Source: Haloimpatiens sp. FM7315
GTDB taxonomy: Bacteria > Bacillota > Clostridia > Clostridiales > Clostridiaceae
Reading direction: 5' to 3'
Length of the DNA: 64,000 nucleotides
Assembly: GCA_041861885.1 (NCBI GenBank)
Contig: JBGVUE010000001.1
Span: 1,910,001-1,974,000, forward strand
Shown: positions 20,234 to 30,631 of the stretch, piece after piece
Layout: each line of letters opens with the position of its first letter
Position numbering within the stretch: position 1 is the stretch's first letter
Translations under genes and position numbers: made by a program
Notes under the pieces: generated by a model
Databases searched by the model: none
Told to the model about the DNA's origin: nothing
What the model saw: the letters and a program-made list of their open reading frames with translations, nothing else

Positions 20234-20975
20234 TTATTACATCCCCTTTAAAATTACTTCTTATTTTAATTGAGTAAATTAGCAATAAAACTGAGCAAAC
20301 TGCAACCCATGCTTCACAAAAATACACATTAAAGCCAGCAGTCATCATAATAGCACCTCCACTGTCTATAATTCCATGAACTACTATAGCTAACAATAAA
20401 TATGCCTTCTTATTTTGATTTATTCCATATAATATCATAAGAGTTAATGCTATATGGATTATAACTGTAAATATTCTTTCAACTCCACCTAATAAAATTG
20501 AAAATCCAGTAACTACTTTAAAAATCTCTGAATAATTATTCCCAGCATTTAAAAAAACCAATGCTATAAGATTTTGTAAACTTGGAATCCCTACTATAAT
20601 AATTGCCTCAATTCCACCATGACCTATTCCAAAGGACAAACCACTAAACCAGGTTCTATTTTTCTTAAGGAAAAATTTAAATCCTAAAAATCTACCTATT
20701 TCTTCAAATATCCCTGCAGTTAGTCCTAAAATAATACAGTTAATTATAGGATAAGCAGCTGTAATAATATTGTAATTATCTATTTTAGGCAATATATATT
20801 TTAAAATTGGTATTCTTAAAAACACCTGAGACACTAAAAACACCAAAGCCCCTATAAAAAATGGTTTTAACATTTTCTTTTTACCTATTATTAAATAAGC
20901 AATGTAACCAAAAGGTATACTAAAACATATTATAATATTTATTGTTAAAAACATTATTAGAGCTGAATTTTCCAT
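20217..20975 (-). CDS. YhfC family putative intramembrane metalloprotease
   Basis: 252-residue membrane protein with about seven hydrophobic segments. FEEIGRFLGF, GHGGIEA and VVHGIIDS are the three conserved metal-site motifs of the YhfC/DUF2324 branch of the CPBP-like proteases. The substrate is unknown. Co-transcribed with, and overlapping, the lipoprotein gene. Confidence 0.85.
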   Translation of the reverse strand: MENSALIMFLTINIIICFSIPFGYIAYLIIGKKKMLKPFFIGALVFLVSQVFLRIPILKYILPKIDNYNIITAAYPIINCIILGLTAGIFEEIGRFLGFKFFLKKNRTWFSGLSFGIGHGGIEAIIIVGIPSLQNLIALVFLNAGNNYSEIFKVVTGFSILLGGVERIFTVIIHIALTLMILYGINQNKKAYLLLAIVVHGIIDSGGAIMMTAGFNVYFCEAWVAVCSVLLLIYSIKIRSNFKGDVINEKIF

Positions 20976-21051
20976 ATGTCCACCTGCCTTTTAAATATTG
21001 TATAGTAGTATAAAACTCTGTTAATATTTCTTATACACTAAAGTTAAATCC

Positions 21052-22355
21052 TCAGTTACTAGGAATAACAATATTTACTTTAAAATTATTATTATCATAA
21101 GATATTCTCATATTTCCTTCATATTTTTGTAACGCCATCAATACATTAATAAGTCCAATCCCCTTATGGTCTTTTTTGTTGATTTAAATTTAGTTTTGTT
21201 TTTTATAGGCATTTCACTTAAGGGATTAGTTATATTTATTAAAATAAAATCATTAAATTTATCCATCTTAAAAACTATACACTTGTCCTTTGTTAGGCCT
21301 TTAACTCCATCTATAGAATTATCTAAAAGATTAGAAAATATAGTTGTAATATCTATATCTTCTATAAAATTTATCTCTGAATTCTTTATATTACATTGAA
21401 ATTTAATACCATATCCCTCTGCTTTTTGTATTTTATCATTGAGAATTATATTTAAAACTCTATTTCTTGAATAATACTTTTGACCTAAACTTTCAAATAT
21501 TACATACATATCATCTCTGTATTTCTTGGCTTTTTCATATTCGTTGATTTTATATAAGCCTTCTATAGTTTGCATGTGATTTTTTATATCATGGATAACT
21601 TTCCTAGAATTCTTATATTTATTTTCCAAGGAATTGTAATACTCATAATTTATTTCAGCTTGTTTGTTATATAAATTAAGCTGATTTTTAAGTTCATTAT
21701 TTTTAGATATTGATTGAAATATATTTGTTGTAAATATATTTAATAATATTATTGAAATAATGTTAATAAGTAAAAGTATTATATCTTCCATGGCTAAATA
21801 AGTTTGAACATACATCATTAAAGTAGTAATATAAAAAATACTAAAAACAGGAAGCACCAAAAAGTTTAAATATTGTATGGAAGTTATATTTTCAACTTTT
21901 TTCTTTTTATAACAGGCTATAAATAATCTTGATGCAATAAGATTACTAAATTGCACAATAATGGATGTAGTTATAACAAATATATCTCCACTATAAAAGT
22001 TAATATTGAATTTTACACATAACAATTGAAAAATTAAAATTACTGTAAACTGGAATATAATTAAAGTAATTATATATAAGCTATAGTATAATATATATAT
22101 TTTCTTATTATTGTATAAAAAATGGCCAATTATTAATGTTACTCCTATAGTTATAATAAAATTTAAAGTTTCACTGCAATAGACCTTAGACATTAAAATT
22201 ATTAAATTAAATATGAAATAAGCAGTTATGTAAAAGATTTTTTTATAATATAGATTTCTTTCAAATTTACTCATAAAATCCAAAATAATATAAGTGGAAA
22301 AAAACCCTAATATAAACGTTATTATTTTACCTAAAATTGTAATAGAATTACTCAT
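21052..22355 (-). CDS. AgrC-like GHKL sensor histidine kinase (one frame break)
   Basis: Sensor kinase with six hydrophobic segments in residues 1-215, a coiled stretch, phospho-acceptor motif HDIKNH near residue 250 and N-box NLLDNSIDG. The frame breaks at T6 21172-21177 (coding A6); one added A gives KKDHKGIGLINV, the G-box of the ATPase domain, and 434 residues. RBS GGGGGG precedes ATG 22355. It follows the LytTR regulator gene by 38 bases. No AgrB/AgrD-like genes are visible nearby, so the signal is unknown. Confidence 0.88.
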
Positions 22356-22393
22356 TATACCCCCCTAAAACTAAGTATTTAATATGTATTTTT

Positions 22394-23080
22394 CTAAATA
22401 CACATTAAACTCTCCCCTACATTCCTGGGATTTTTTTGAGACAAAGGTATAACAGTTCCATCCATCATAAAAATGTCATATCCCTTTATGGATTTAACAT
22501 AAAACAAATTTACAGTAAAGCTCTTATGAGGCATTTGAAATCCATATTTTTTCATATATTCCGCTATATTAGTTATTTTATCTTTTATCATATAAATATT
22601 ATCTAAAGTTTTAATTTTAACTTTCCTATTTATATATTCAAAATAGCATATGTCTTTTGGAGCTAATCTTATTACTCCATCTGTGGATTTAAATTCAACG
22701 ATATTTTTATCTTCCTTAGATTCTAAATAAGACACGGCCTCATCTAGCTGAGTGTATATGTCTTCTTTACAAATAGGTTTATTTAAATACCCAAATGCAT
22801 GAACCTGAAAAGCTAAATTAACATAATCAGTAAAATTAGTTATATATATAATTTTTACATTCTTATCATATTTTCTTAAGTTTTCAGCAGTTTCAATACC
22901 ATTTATCCCCTTCATATCAATGTCTAAAAAAATAACTTGAAATCTTTTTCTCTCAAACAAAAGCTCTTCTCCAGAACTATAAGTGTGTATACTGCATTTG
23001 TATTTATCATATTCTTCAATATATTTTTTTATTCTACTGACAATTTCTCTTTCATCATCACATATTGCAATATCAATCAT
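22394..23080 (-). CDS. LytTR family response regulator (AgrA type)
   Basis: Two domains: receiver at residues 1-120 with DDE near the start and the phospho-acceptor Asp in IFLDIDMKG, then a LytTR DNA-binding domain (residues about 128-225) with KSFTVNLFYV and PLSQKNPRNV. 228 residues, intact. It precedes the AgrC-like kinase in the same transcript; promoter targets are not obvious from this window. Confidence 0.9.
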   Translation of the reverse strand: MIDIAICDDEREIVSRIKKYIEEYDKYKCSIHTYSSGEELLFERKRFQVIFLDIDMKGINGIETAENLRKYDKNVKIIYITNFTDYVNLAFQVHAFGYLNKPICKEDIYTQLDEAVSYLESKEDKNIVEFKSTDGVIRLAPKDICYFEYINRKVKIKTLDNIYMIKDKITNIAEYMKKYGFQMPHKSFTVNLFYVKSIKGYDIFMMDGTVIPLSQKNPRNVGESLMCI

Positions 23081-23223
23081 TTTTATATCTCCAGCTGGTT
23101 ATTTTGTACTTTTCTTTCAAGCACATTATTATTATATTATTTGAAAATAATCATTTCAACATAACTTACATAAGATACAGTTTATACTACATGAAATACA
23201 TTATAACCTTAAATCTTAGAAAT

Positions 23224-23255
23224 AAAAAAAGACAGTATCACTACTGTCTTTTTTT
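23224..23255. terminator. Bidirectional terminator
   Basis: A7-GACAGTA-TCAC-TACTGTC-T7 is a perfect symmetrical terminator. It ends the YdcF-C_GCAxxG transcript on the minus strand. Confidence 0.9.
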
Positions 23256-23288
23256 AGGATGCTTTAATTTCAATTTAAATAAATCATC

Positions 23289-24263
23289 TTAAATAATATA
23301 TATTGTTATAAAACTAAACATTGTAAGTAAAATCACAAAAACATGAATCCACTTATAAAGCACCAAAATAGCTATATATTCTCGTATTATTGCACTTGGC
23401 AAAAAATATTTAGCAGTTTTACTTCCTACCCCTTGTGCCTTTAAATGAACCTTTCTTGCAAATATAGATGCCCTAAATACATGATAATTATTTGTTATAA
23501 AAACACAAGAATACTTCTTATGAAATTTCTCCATAATTGCTTTTGAAAATTTTAAATTTTCATATGTAGTAGTTGATTTATCTTCCATTATAATATTTTC
23601 ATATGAAATTCCTTTAGACAAAATGTATTTTTTCATAGCAAAAGCTTCTGAAACAAGTTCATTTTCTCCTTGTCCTCCAGATACAATTATCTTTGGTTGA
23701 AATCCTCTTTCTATTTGACTTTTAAACACTTCAATACCCTTATCTAAACGACTTTGAAGTAATGGAGGTACTCTCTCACCTATAAGACCTGATCCAAGCA
23801 CGATTATATAATCAATAGATTTTTTAAAAATCATCTTTTGGTATAAAAAAGAATAAACTATATAAACAAAAAACAAAAATCCAAAGTACAAAGAAAGAAA
23901 TAAAATATGCAAAAGTGCTCCTGTAAATATCCTATAAATATGCATTATTGCTGAATTAGAATTGTTATTCACATAAAATGACATAACAATTGTTAGTATT
24001 ACAAGTATAATTATGGAAGAAATATACACTCCTAAAAATAATGAAAGTTTGTTTGCTATTTTAGAGTTCTCCTTAATCTTCATTGTAAGTCCATTTTTAA
24101 TTAACAAAATTCCAACTACAATAATTGCCAAAATACCTGCTAAAATCAAAAATATTAGTAAAAATACAGATCCTGTGGATAAAATTAAGTAAAAAAGCGT
24201 TTCTAAAAAACCAACCACCAATAAAAAGCCAACAAAAAAGCTTCTTCTTTCTTTTATAAACAT
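23289..24263 (-). CDS. YdcF/SanA-like (DUF218) membrane protein
   Basis: 324 residues. Four to five N-terminal hydrophobic segments, then a DUF218 Rossmann-like domain: IIVLGSGLIGERVPP, KIIVSGGQGENELVSE, MEDKSTTTYENLKFS and ITNNYHVFRAS, the conserved motifs of the YdcF/ElyC/SanA family linked to envelope integrity, then a C-terminal helix. Intact. It sits just downstream of the C_GCAxxG_C_C gene (4-base gap), probably the same transcript. Confidence 0.87.
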   Translation of the reverse strand: MFIKERRSFFVGFLLVVGFLETLFYLILSTGSVFLLIFLILAGILAIIVVGILLIKNGLTMKIKENSKIANKLSLFLGVYISSIIILVILTIVMSFYVNNNSNSAIMHIYRIFTGALLHILFLSLYFGFLFFVYIVYSFLYQKMIFKKSIDYIIVLGSGLIGERVPPLLQSRLDKGIEVFKSQIERGFQPKIIVSGGQGENELVSEAFAMKKYILSKGISYENIIMEDKSTTTYENLKFSKAIMEKFHKKYSCVFITNNYHVFRASIFARKVHLKAQGVGSKTAKYFLPSAIIREYIAILVLYKWIHVFVILLTMFSFITIYII

Positions 24264-24267
24264 CTTT

Positions 24268-24687
24268 CTAATGCTTTAGTTCCCTTACAATAATATAATC
24301 AAGTATTTCTGAGGCAACATAGATTATATCATTACATCCCTCTTCCTCTTTTCTGTACATAGATTTTAATCTGTCACATTTCTTTGTTTTAAGTTTTTCT
24401 TCAAATTTTTCTTGAAACTCTATTACCAATTCTTTAAGTTGGTCACTATTATGAGCTCTTTTGTCAGTAAACAGTATTCCCAAAACAGCCAAAGAACCAG
24501 TAATAGCTCCACAGGTATCCTCTGTCCACATTCCCCCACTAAATGGAGCTAGTGCTTTTAAGGTTTTTTCATCTAAATTTAAACTATATGCTTCATTAGC
24601 TGCATAAACCATAGTTTCAGAACAACTTAAATCATATTTTTCTTTATCTCTGTATTTTTTTACTATATCCTTTAACATAAAACTCAC
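24268..24687 (-). CDS. C_GCAxxG_C_C family protein
   Basis: 139-residue protein with the family's spaced cysteines: SCSETM, then FSGGMWTEDTCGAITGSL, then KCDRLK and GCND. In the family these are thought to bind a metal or serve in redox chemistry; the activity is unknown. It matches the length and motif order of many clostridial members. Confidence 0.87.
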   Translation of the reverse strand: MSFMLKDIVKKYRDKEKYDLSCSETMVYAANEAYSLNLDEKTLKALAPFSGGMWTEDTCGAITGSLAVLGILFTDKRAHNSDQLKELVIEFQEKFEEKLKTKKCDRLKSMYRKEEEGCNDIIYVASEILDYIIVRELKH

Positions 24688-24911
24688 TTCCCTAAACTAT
24701 ATATTTAACTACAATTTTACCATATAGAAACCTTTCTTCATACATGATTTCTACACTTTCTTACCATTTATTATAGCTAACTTAAATTATTTGCTATATC
24801 ATAAAAAAAGGATATAAATTTTTTATATTCTTTTTTATATAATTTGCAACCTAATTGTTTTAAATGTCGCTATATATAGTGAATTACAAAATAAACTTGA
24901 AAGGAGAAAAC

Positions 24912-25471
24912 ATGGAAGACAGTGAAATTATTGATTTATATTTAAATAGAAATGAAGATGCTATAAATGAAACAAATATGAAATATGGAAGACAAATTTA
25001 TTCTATTGCTTTAAACATCCTTCAAAATTCATCAGATGCAGAAGAATGTGAAAATGATACATACATGAAATCTTGGAACTCTATTCCTCCCCATAATCCT
25101 AAAAACTATTTATTTGCGTTTTTAGCTAGAATAACGCGGCATTTATCACTAGATTTTTGTAAATATAAAAATAGACAAAAAGAAAAGCTGTGTTAGTGGA
25201 ATTTTCAAAAGAACTTGAAGACTGCCTGCCTGCGCCAGACAATCAATTACCTCAATTTAGTGATACAAAATTTGGAGAGTTAATCAGTACATTTCTTAGA
25301 AAAATTGATGATGATAAAAGGAATGTGTTTATAAGGCGATATTGGTTTTTCGATTCTATTAAAATGATTGCTGAAAGATTCCAAATGAGTGACAGTAAGG
25401 TAAAATCTATGCTTTTTCATACTAGAAAAAAGCTGAAAAAATATCTTGAAAAAGAAGGTGTTGTATTATGA
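24912..25471 (+). CDS. ECF-type RNA polymerase sigma factor (one frame break)
   Basis: Sigma-70 family, group 4. Region 2 covers residues about 20-85 (YGRQIYSIALNILQN, DAEECENDTYMKSWN); region 4 is in the second part (FIRRYWFFDSIKMIAERFQMSDSKVKSML). The frame breaks in AAAA at 25183-25186; one added A joins QKEK to AVLVEFSKEL and gives 186 residues. ATG 24912 has AAGGAGAA upstream. The stop overlaps the start of the next gene (ATGA), which encodes its membrane partner. Confidence 0.9.
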
Positions 25472-26877
25472 AAGGCAGTGATTTTTTAGATAAGATGGAA
25501 TTTATAGATGATGAACTTATTCAAAATGCTGAGTTATCAGGAAAATCTCAAAAATCTAAAAGATTCTTTCAAAAATGGATGGCAGCGGCTGCGTGTATCT
25601 GCATATTAATAATAGGAGGGGCAACAGTTAATGCCTCTAGTAATGGAAAGCTTGCACAAACAATAAAACAGTGGTTTACAGGAAAAGAACTTACTGACAA
25701 TATCGTGATGCATAAGGAAGAAGTTTATGCAAAACAAACTGTTTTTTGTAATGATAATATTGCAGCCTTTGCAGATGAACTGGGTATAGTTATATATGAC
25801 TATAATAAAGAGAAAGTACTAGGCTCAATTAATCTTCAAAAGATACAATGTAATAATATAAATGCTGAAAATATAAAAACAAAATTTTTATCAGAAGATA
25901 AGAAGAAATTGTGGATTTATAATGAGAAAAAAGGAAAACCAGAGGGAATACTTTATGAATTTGATTTAAGCAATATTGAAGTTTCAAATAAAGATGAAGC
26001 CAAAGAAATTTTACCAGTTCTGGGTCTTAATTTAGATGATAAAAAAACTCTTTCAAAACTGAAACAATTGAAAAATAACAGTAGTTCGTACTTTGTAGAT
26101 TCATTCTCAGAAATTCCCATTGTAAAAGAAAAATTCAATGACGGTAATTGGAGCTATAGTGAATTTGCATATGTATTTAAAAATAAAGATAATCAAGATA
26201 CAGCTTGTATTATGGTAGTTTCCGACATAAAAAATAAAGATAAAAATACAGAAATATGCATGTATAATATGGCATCGGGTAAATATTATACAATACCCTT
26301 TAATATATCAGTGAATGAAGTAAAATCTAAAAAACTTCCATATTTTAAATATAATGGGTCAGATGAGATTATGAAAGCTGTTTGTGATTATTTATGTGCT
26401 AGGGACAAAAGCAGCAATGGAGTTAACCATTATGGAAATGCAGTATACATTCCTTACCCGGTTATCTTAAAAGTAAGAGAAAAAAATAATACAATAGAAG
26501 TATATGGCAATTTTTACTCTGGATACTATGAACTCTATGGGAATCAATTAAATGAAATGGGCGGAGGAGAAAAACCCGGCGTAATTACATTCCAGCGTAA
26601 TAAAGACAACAGCTTATCCTTTAAAGAGATTAAAACTGCAGGAGATGGAGATCGTTATTCAAAAGATATTAAGAAATTCTCCAGTTGGATACCTGGATTA
26701 TATCATAAATTTATGGATTATGATTATATATCAAAGCAGTTGAAAGACATTCGTATTAAAATGGTAAGAAATTATGAAGAAACAAATAATCTTGGAATAG
26801 AGTATATTAAAGATTACGGATGGGACCCTGTTAGAATTGAAACAAAAACTGAGTTTTTAAAAAAACTATCTAAATAA
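25468..26877 (+). CDS. Membrane-anchored protein downstream of ECF sigma, probable anti-sigma
   Basis: 469 residues: a short cytoplasmic N-terminus (1-35), one transmembrane helix (about 36-55, MAAAACICILIIGG) and a long outer domain of about 410 residues with no family I recognise. The 4-base overlap with the sigma gene and the topology are typical of an anti-sigma factor holding the sigma at the membrane. The outer part is much larger than in most anti-sigma proteins, with acidic and aromatic strands of a beta-rich, six-bladed or similar fold (inference). Intact. Confidence 0.7.
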   Translation: MKGSDFLDKMEFIDDELIQNAELSGKSQKSKRFFQKWMAAAACICILIIGGATVNASSNGKLAQTIKQWFTGKELTDNIVMHKEEVYAKQTVFCNDNIAAFADELGIVIYDYNKEKVLGSINLQKIQCNNINAENIKTKFLSEDKKKLWIYNEKKGKPEGILYEFDLSNIEVSNKDEAKEILPVLGLNLDDKKTLSKLKQLKNNSSSYFVDSFSEIPIVKEKFNDGNWSYSEFAYVFKNKDNQDTACIMVVSDIKNKDKNTEICMYNMASGKYYTIPFNISVNEVKSKKLPYFKYNGSDEIMKAVCDYLCARDKSSNGVNHYGNAVYIPYPVILKVREKNNTIEVYGNFYSGYYELYGNQLNEMGGGEKPGVITFQRNKDNSLSFKEIKTAGDGDRYSKDIKKFSSWIPGLYHKFMDYDYISKQLKDIRIKMVRNYEETNNLGIEYIKDYGWDPVRIETKTEFLKKLSK

Positions 26878-26880
26878 AAT

Positions 26881-26928
26881 AAAAACTTGTAACTGCATTA
26901 AGGTAACTGCAATTACAAGTTTTTTTAT
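26881..26928. terminator. Bidirectional terminator
   Basis: Twelve-base arms (26881-26892, 26913-26924) followed by a T7 run. It ends the sigma/anti-sigma operon and faces the convergent MFS gene. Confidence 0.85.
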
Positions 26929-26974
26929 TACAAATTTACTTTCTCGTTTTGTACCCTTTAATAATAATTTTATA

Positions 26975-28195
26975 TTACACTGTTTCTAACTTCTTTAGTG
27001 CCTTCATAAACAGTGCCGATATAAGGGCAATAACCCCCATTATAATCCAACTCTTTTGTATATTTATATACATAAGTGCCTTTCCCATTATCATAGGACT
27101 AAAAGTATAGCCAAGCCCCATTACAAGTGGAAGTACTCCGCTCATCCTGCCTCTGTGTGAAATAGGAGTGTGATTTGCTATAAAAGGCATAATACTTATA
27201 GATAGTACTATTTCTCCTAAGGTAAATATAAAAACTGCTACCATAAAAATTGGCATAGTGCTTACAAAAGCTAGCATTCCAAATCCAACTGCATAGAAAA
27301 GTCCTCCATAAAATATACTTGTCAAATTTTCAGTATCATTTAGTATTTTTGTTATAAATGGTGTCATAAACATAACAACTATTCCATTAAAACTTGCTAA
27401 ATATCCATAGTATTTAGCTCCGAAACTTCCATAGATATCTGAAACCTGCATAGGTAGCATAAATCCCCATTGGGAATAAACAAAATTATATCCGAAGGCT
27501 AAAAATGCAAAATATAAAAGTATTTTTCTATTCCATAGCACTTTAAATATTGAACCTTCTTGTATCTTTTCAGCCTCTCTTTTTTCATCTACTATATTTT
27601 CTTTAGTTAAATGAATAGTTTCTTTTACAAATAATGAAATTAAGATTAGAGATATAATAGCTGTAAGTGCATCTCCTATAAACACCCATGGTAGATTATT
27701 TTCAAATAATATTCCACCAAAAATAGGTCCTACAGCAAAGCCTATATTCCATCCCATATAATTAAGGGCATAAGCCGCATTTCTGTTTTTAGGTTCAGTT
27801 AAATCTGCAATTATAGAATCATGGGCAGGACCTGCAAAGCCCATTACAGCTGAGGCAGCCATAAGAACATATACCATAGCAACTGTAGGTTTCATCAATC
27901 CACAGATTATATATAAAACACAGGATAAACTTTCAAATATCAATATCATTTTCTTTCTTCCAATAGTATCTGCAAGTTTTCCTCCAATTAACCCTGTAGG
28001 CATATACAAAAGTCCTTGTATACTTATATATATGCCAGCAACTTCTTTTGAAAGTCCTACCTTTTGAGTTAGTATAAGTGTCATAAGTGGCCCTACAAAG
28101 CACCCCATTGCATTTATGATTTTAGATATAAATATTATATAAATTTCCTTTGGAAGGCCCCTATATGGCTCTAATAATTTTTTTATATAGTTCAT
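26975..28195 (-). CDS. MFS transporter
   Basis: 406 residues with 12 predicted membrane segments. The loop GGKLADTIGRKK near residue 75 is the MFS motif A (GxLaDrxGrkk). NRNAAYALNYMGWNIGFAVGP is the motif C-like region of antiporters, pointing to a drug or metabolite exporter. Intact and alone. Confidence 0.87.
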   Translation of the reverse strand: MNYIKKLLEPYRGLPKEIYIIFISKIINAMGCFVGPLMTLILTQKVGLSKEVAGIYISIQGLLYMPTGLIGGKLADTIGRKKMILIFESLSCVLYIICGLMKPTVAMVYVLMAASAVMGFAGPAHDSIIADLTEPKNRNAAYALNYMGWNIGFAVGPIFGGILFENNLPWVFIGDALTAIISLILISLFVKETIHLTKENIVDEKREAEKIQEGSIFKVLWNRKILLYFAFLAFGYNFVYSQWGFMLPMQVSDIYGSFGAKYYGYLASFNGIVVMFMTPFITKILNDTENLTSIFYGGLFYAVGFGMLAFVSTMPIFMVAVFIFTLGEIVLSISIMPFIANHTPISHRGRMSGVLPLVMGLGYTFSPMIMGKALMYINIQKSWIIMGVIALISALFMKALKKLETV

Positions 28196-28305
28196 AAGTA
28201 ATTACCCCTCTTTTTTATAAAATTCTTTCTTAAAACTCTTGGTTTTTCATTTGATTTTCTCATAATTAATTTATCATAGTCCCCTCCTTTTAATTTTCCA
28301 GTTAA

Positions 28306-28338
28306 ACAAAAAAATCCAGTAAGCAGTGCTTACTGGAA
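28306..28338 (-). terminator. Terminator
   Basis: Arms 28315-28325 and 28327-28337 (11 bp, one-base loop as drawn) with a T7 run on the minus strand. It lies in the 230-base gap after the small protein gene. Confidence 0.75.
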
Positions 28339-28349
28339 TGTTTTATTCA

Positions 28350-28380
28350 AAAAATATAAAAACCGCCAAAAGTGGCGGTA
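28350..28380 (-). terminator. Terminator
   Basis: ACCGCCA/TGGCGGT stem (28362-28368 with 28373-28379) followed by a T5 run on the minus strand. A tandem partner of the next terminator, ending the transcript of the small gene at 28426-28590. Confidence 0.75.
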
Positions 28381-28425
28381 GAATTTTTATATTTATTATA
28401 ATTTCAAATAAAATATCATCAAAGT

Positions 28426-28590
28426 TTAACTAGTAATAGGATTACTTTGCGAATATATTCCACCTGCTTTTAGTATACAATTATATTTAATTTTAGACGC
28501 ACTTATAGCATTAAATTTAAAATCGCCTTTTAAATTTACGTTTATATTTGTTTTATTAAATCTATCGTTTACCAAAAGTTGTAAAATCAT
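28426..28590 (-). CDS. Small protein of unknown function
   Basis: 54 residues beginning MILQLLVNDRFNKTN from ATG 28590, which has AGGAGGTGTGAAT directly upstream, a strong ribosome-binding site. The protein is basic and polar, without a membrane segment or known motif. The strong start and two terminators downstream suggest it is expressed. It follows the kinase gene by 78 bases on the same strand. Confidence 0.5.
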   Translation of the reverse strand: MILQLLVNDRFNKTNINVNLKGDFKFNAISASKIKYNCILKAGGIYSQSNPITS

Positions 28591-28667
28591 ATTCACACCT
28601 CCTAAATTTATATTATTTAACATTACACTCCTATTATACTACTTTAACATAAAATAGTAAATACACT

Positions 28668-30160
28668 TTAATAAATTACTTTATTTATATTTAATACTAT
28701 TTTAAATATAGTTTTGTATTTAAGATTCGATGTTAATACTAATTTTCCCTTATGTTTTTCTATTATTTTTTTAGAAATTGAAAGTCCAAGTCCTGTTCCA
28801 CCAGTAGTGCATCTTGATAAATCTCCTCTTGTAAAGGGCTCAAATATCTGCTTTTTTAATTCTTCATGAATTCCTATTCCATTATCCCCAATTAAAATAT
28901 ATATCTTATTTTTGTCTTCCTTTAACTGAATTTTCATCTTTGTATTATTTTCATTATACTTAATTCCATTAGAAATAATATTAGCTATAGCACGATTCAT
29001 TTCTAATTTATCAAAATCATAGATAATTTCATATTCTGGTATTTCAACTTCTAAATCAAAAGATTTATCTTCAATTTCCTTGTAAAAATCAGCTAATATT
29101 TCTCTTAAAAATTCACATATATCTTGATTTTTCTTATTAAAAACATAGCCTTCATTATCTATTTTAGTAAGTTCATGAACATTATCTATTAATTTTGTAA
29201 CTCTTTTTGACTTATCATAAATTATTTTATAATATCTTTTCTTCTTCCCTTCATCATCTACAACTTCATCATACAGTGCCTTAGAATATCCTTGTATAGA
29301 CGTTACAGGAGTTTTTAAATCATGAGATATATCTAAAAGAAACTGATTTTTATATTTTTCAATTTGTTTTCGCTCAATTTCTGATGTCTGTATCTTTGAA
29401 GCCATAAAATTAAATGCATCTCTAATTTCTGCAAATTCATTGTCAGCTTTGAATTTAATTCTCGTGCTATAGTCTCCAGAGGTCATATTCTTAATTCCAA
29501 AAGAATCTTTTTTAAAGGTTTTACTATTTTTCTAGATGTAAAGAATGCATAAGTAATACCTAAAATAAATATAACAAGGAAAATACAAAGTATTAACTGT
29601 AATATTTTTAATGCTATCTTGTTTACATATTTTTCAATCACAATAGTTTTTGAACTCATGTTTTCAGGATTTATATCAATATTTACATTCATAATTTTTG
29701 ATGGAACTTTTACAATACAATAATATTTTTTATTTTGCAAATTAAAAATAGCAATTGAACAGTAATATTCTTGTTTGTGATTCACCTTATTATAGCTTTC
29801 ATTTAATAAATTTATCATTTCATCTTCATTATAAATTTTCTTTGAATCTTTTTTATTTCCAATAACATAAATAAGTTTCTTATCTGAATTAAGTATTTCA
29901 ACCCATCCTCCAACTTTAATGGCTTTAGATGCATCAATATTTTTATAATCTTTTTTCACTATTTTAGATGCCAGATAATAGCCTTGAGTTTCTCTTGTAT
30001 ATTCTTCAGAATCAGTCATATTTACTATGCAATAAAAAATAAATCCTATTGAAAAACATACTAAAATACACATGATAATAGAAAATAACATGTACTGCTT
30101 AAACATAGTAAGACATACTATTTTAAATTTATTTCTAAAGTTTTTTATTATTTTAGTCAT
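28668..30160 (-). CDS. Sensor histidine kinase, HAMP-HisKA (one frame break)
   Basis: Classical kinase with an N-terminal hydrophobic segment (residues about 27-50), an extracytoplasmic sensor region, a second segment (about 180-205), HAMP, then HisKA with phospho-acceptor in LLDISHDLKTP and HATPase motifs ISNGIKYNEN, IGDNGIG and GGTGLGLS. The frame breaks in TTTT at 29499-29502; one T more joins KPLKKIL to FGIKNMTSG in the HAMP linker, giving 497 residues. ATG 30160 lies next to the stop of the damaged response regulator (30162). Confidence 0.87.
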
Positions 30161-30161
30161 T

Positions 30162-30605
30162 TTATAATATACTCTCCATTTTATATCCAATTCCTCTAAT
30201 GGTTTTTAAATAAAATGGATTTTTAGAATCTTTTTCAATATTATCTCTAATTTTACTTATGTGGACCATTATAGTATTAACTTCAAGAGCATTAAAGGGC
30301 TTTGATATATAATCATCTGCACCAAGTTCTAAACCAAGTATTTTATCACTATACTCACTTTTAGCTGAAAGAATTATAACTGGAATTTTATATTATTTTC
30401 TTATCATTTTTAAAAGCTTATATCCATCCATATTGGGCATCATAATGTCAATTAAAGCTATATCAGGCTTTACAGTTCTTAATAAATCTAGAGCCATAAC
30501 TCCATCATAAGCTTCTATAATTTCATATCCATCTTTTTCTAAATATAATGATAAAAGTTCTATTATTTCCTTCTCATCATCTGCTATTAGTATTTTACTT
30601 GCCAT
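30162..30605 (-). pseudogene. OmpR-type response regulator relic with internal deletion
   Basis: Receiver domain from residue 1 (ADDEKEIIELLS, ALIDIMMPNMDG with the acceptor Asp). Codon 71 is TAA (30395-30393) in frame. Reading through gives IPVIILSAKSEYSD, GADDYISKPFNALEV and then, directly, MVHISKIRDNI and YLKTIRGIGYKM, the very end of an OmpR winged helix. About 70-80 residues between the receiver and the recognition region are missing (junction near 30265-30280). The total is 147 codons against about 230 normally. Nonsense plus deletion means no normal product, so the partner kinase is orphaned. Confidence 0.85.
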
Positions 30606-30631
30606 ATTATACTATCATCCTTTTCTAAAAA

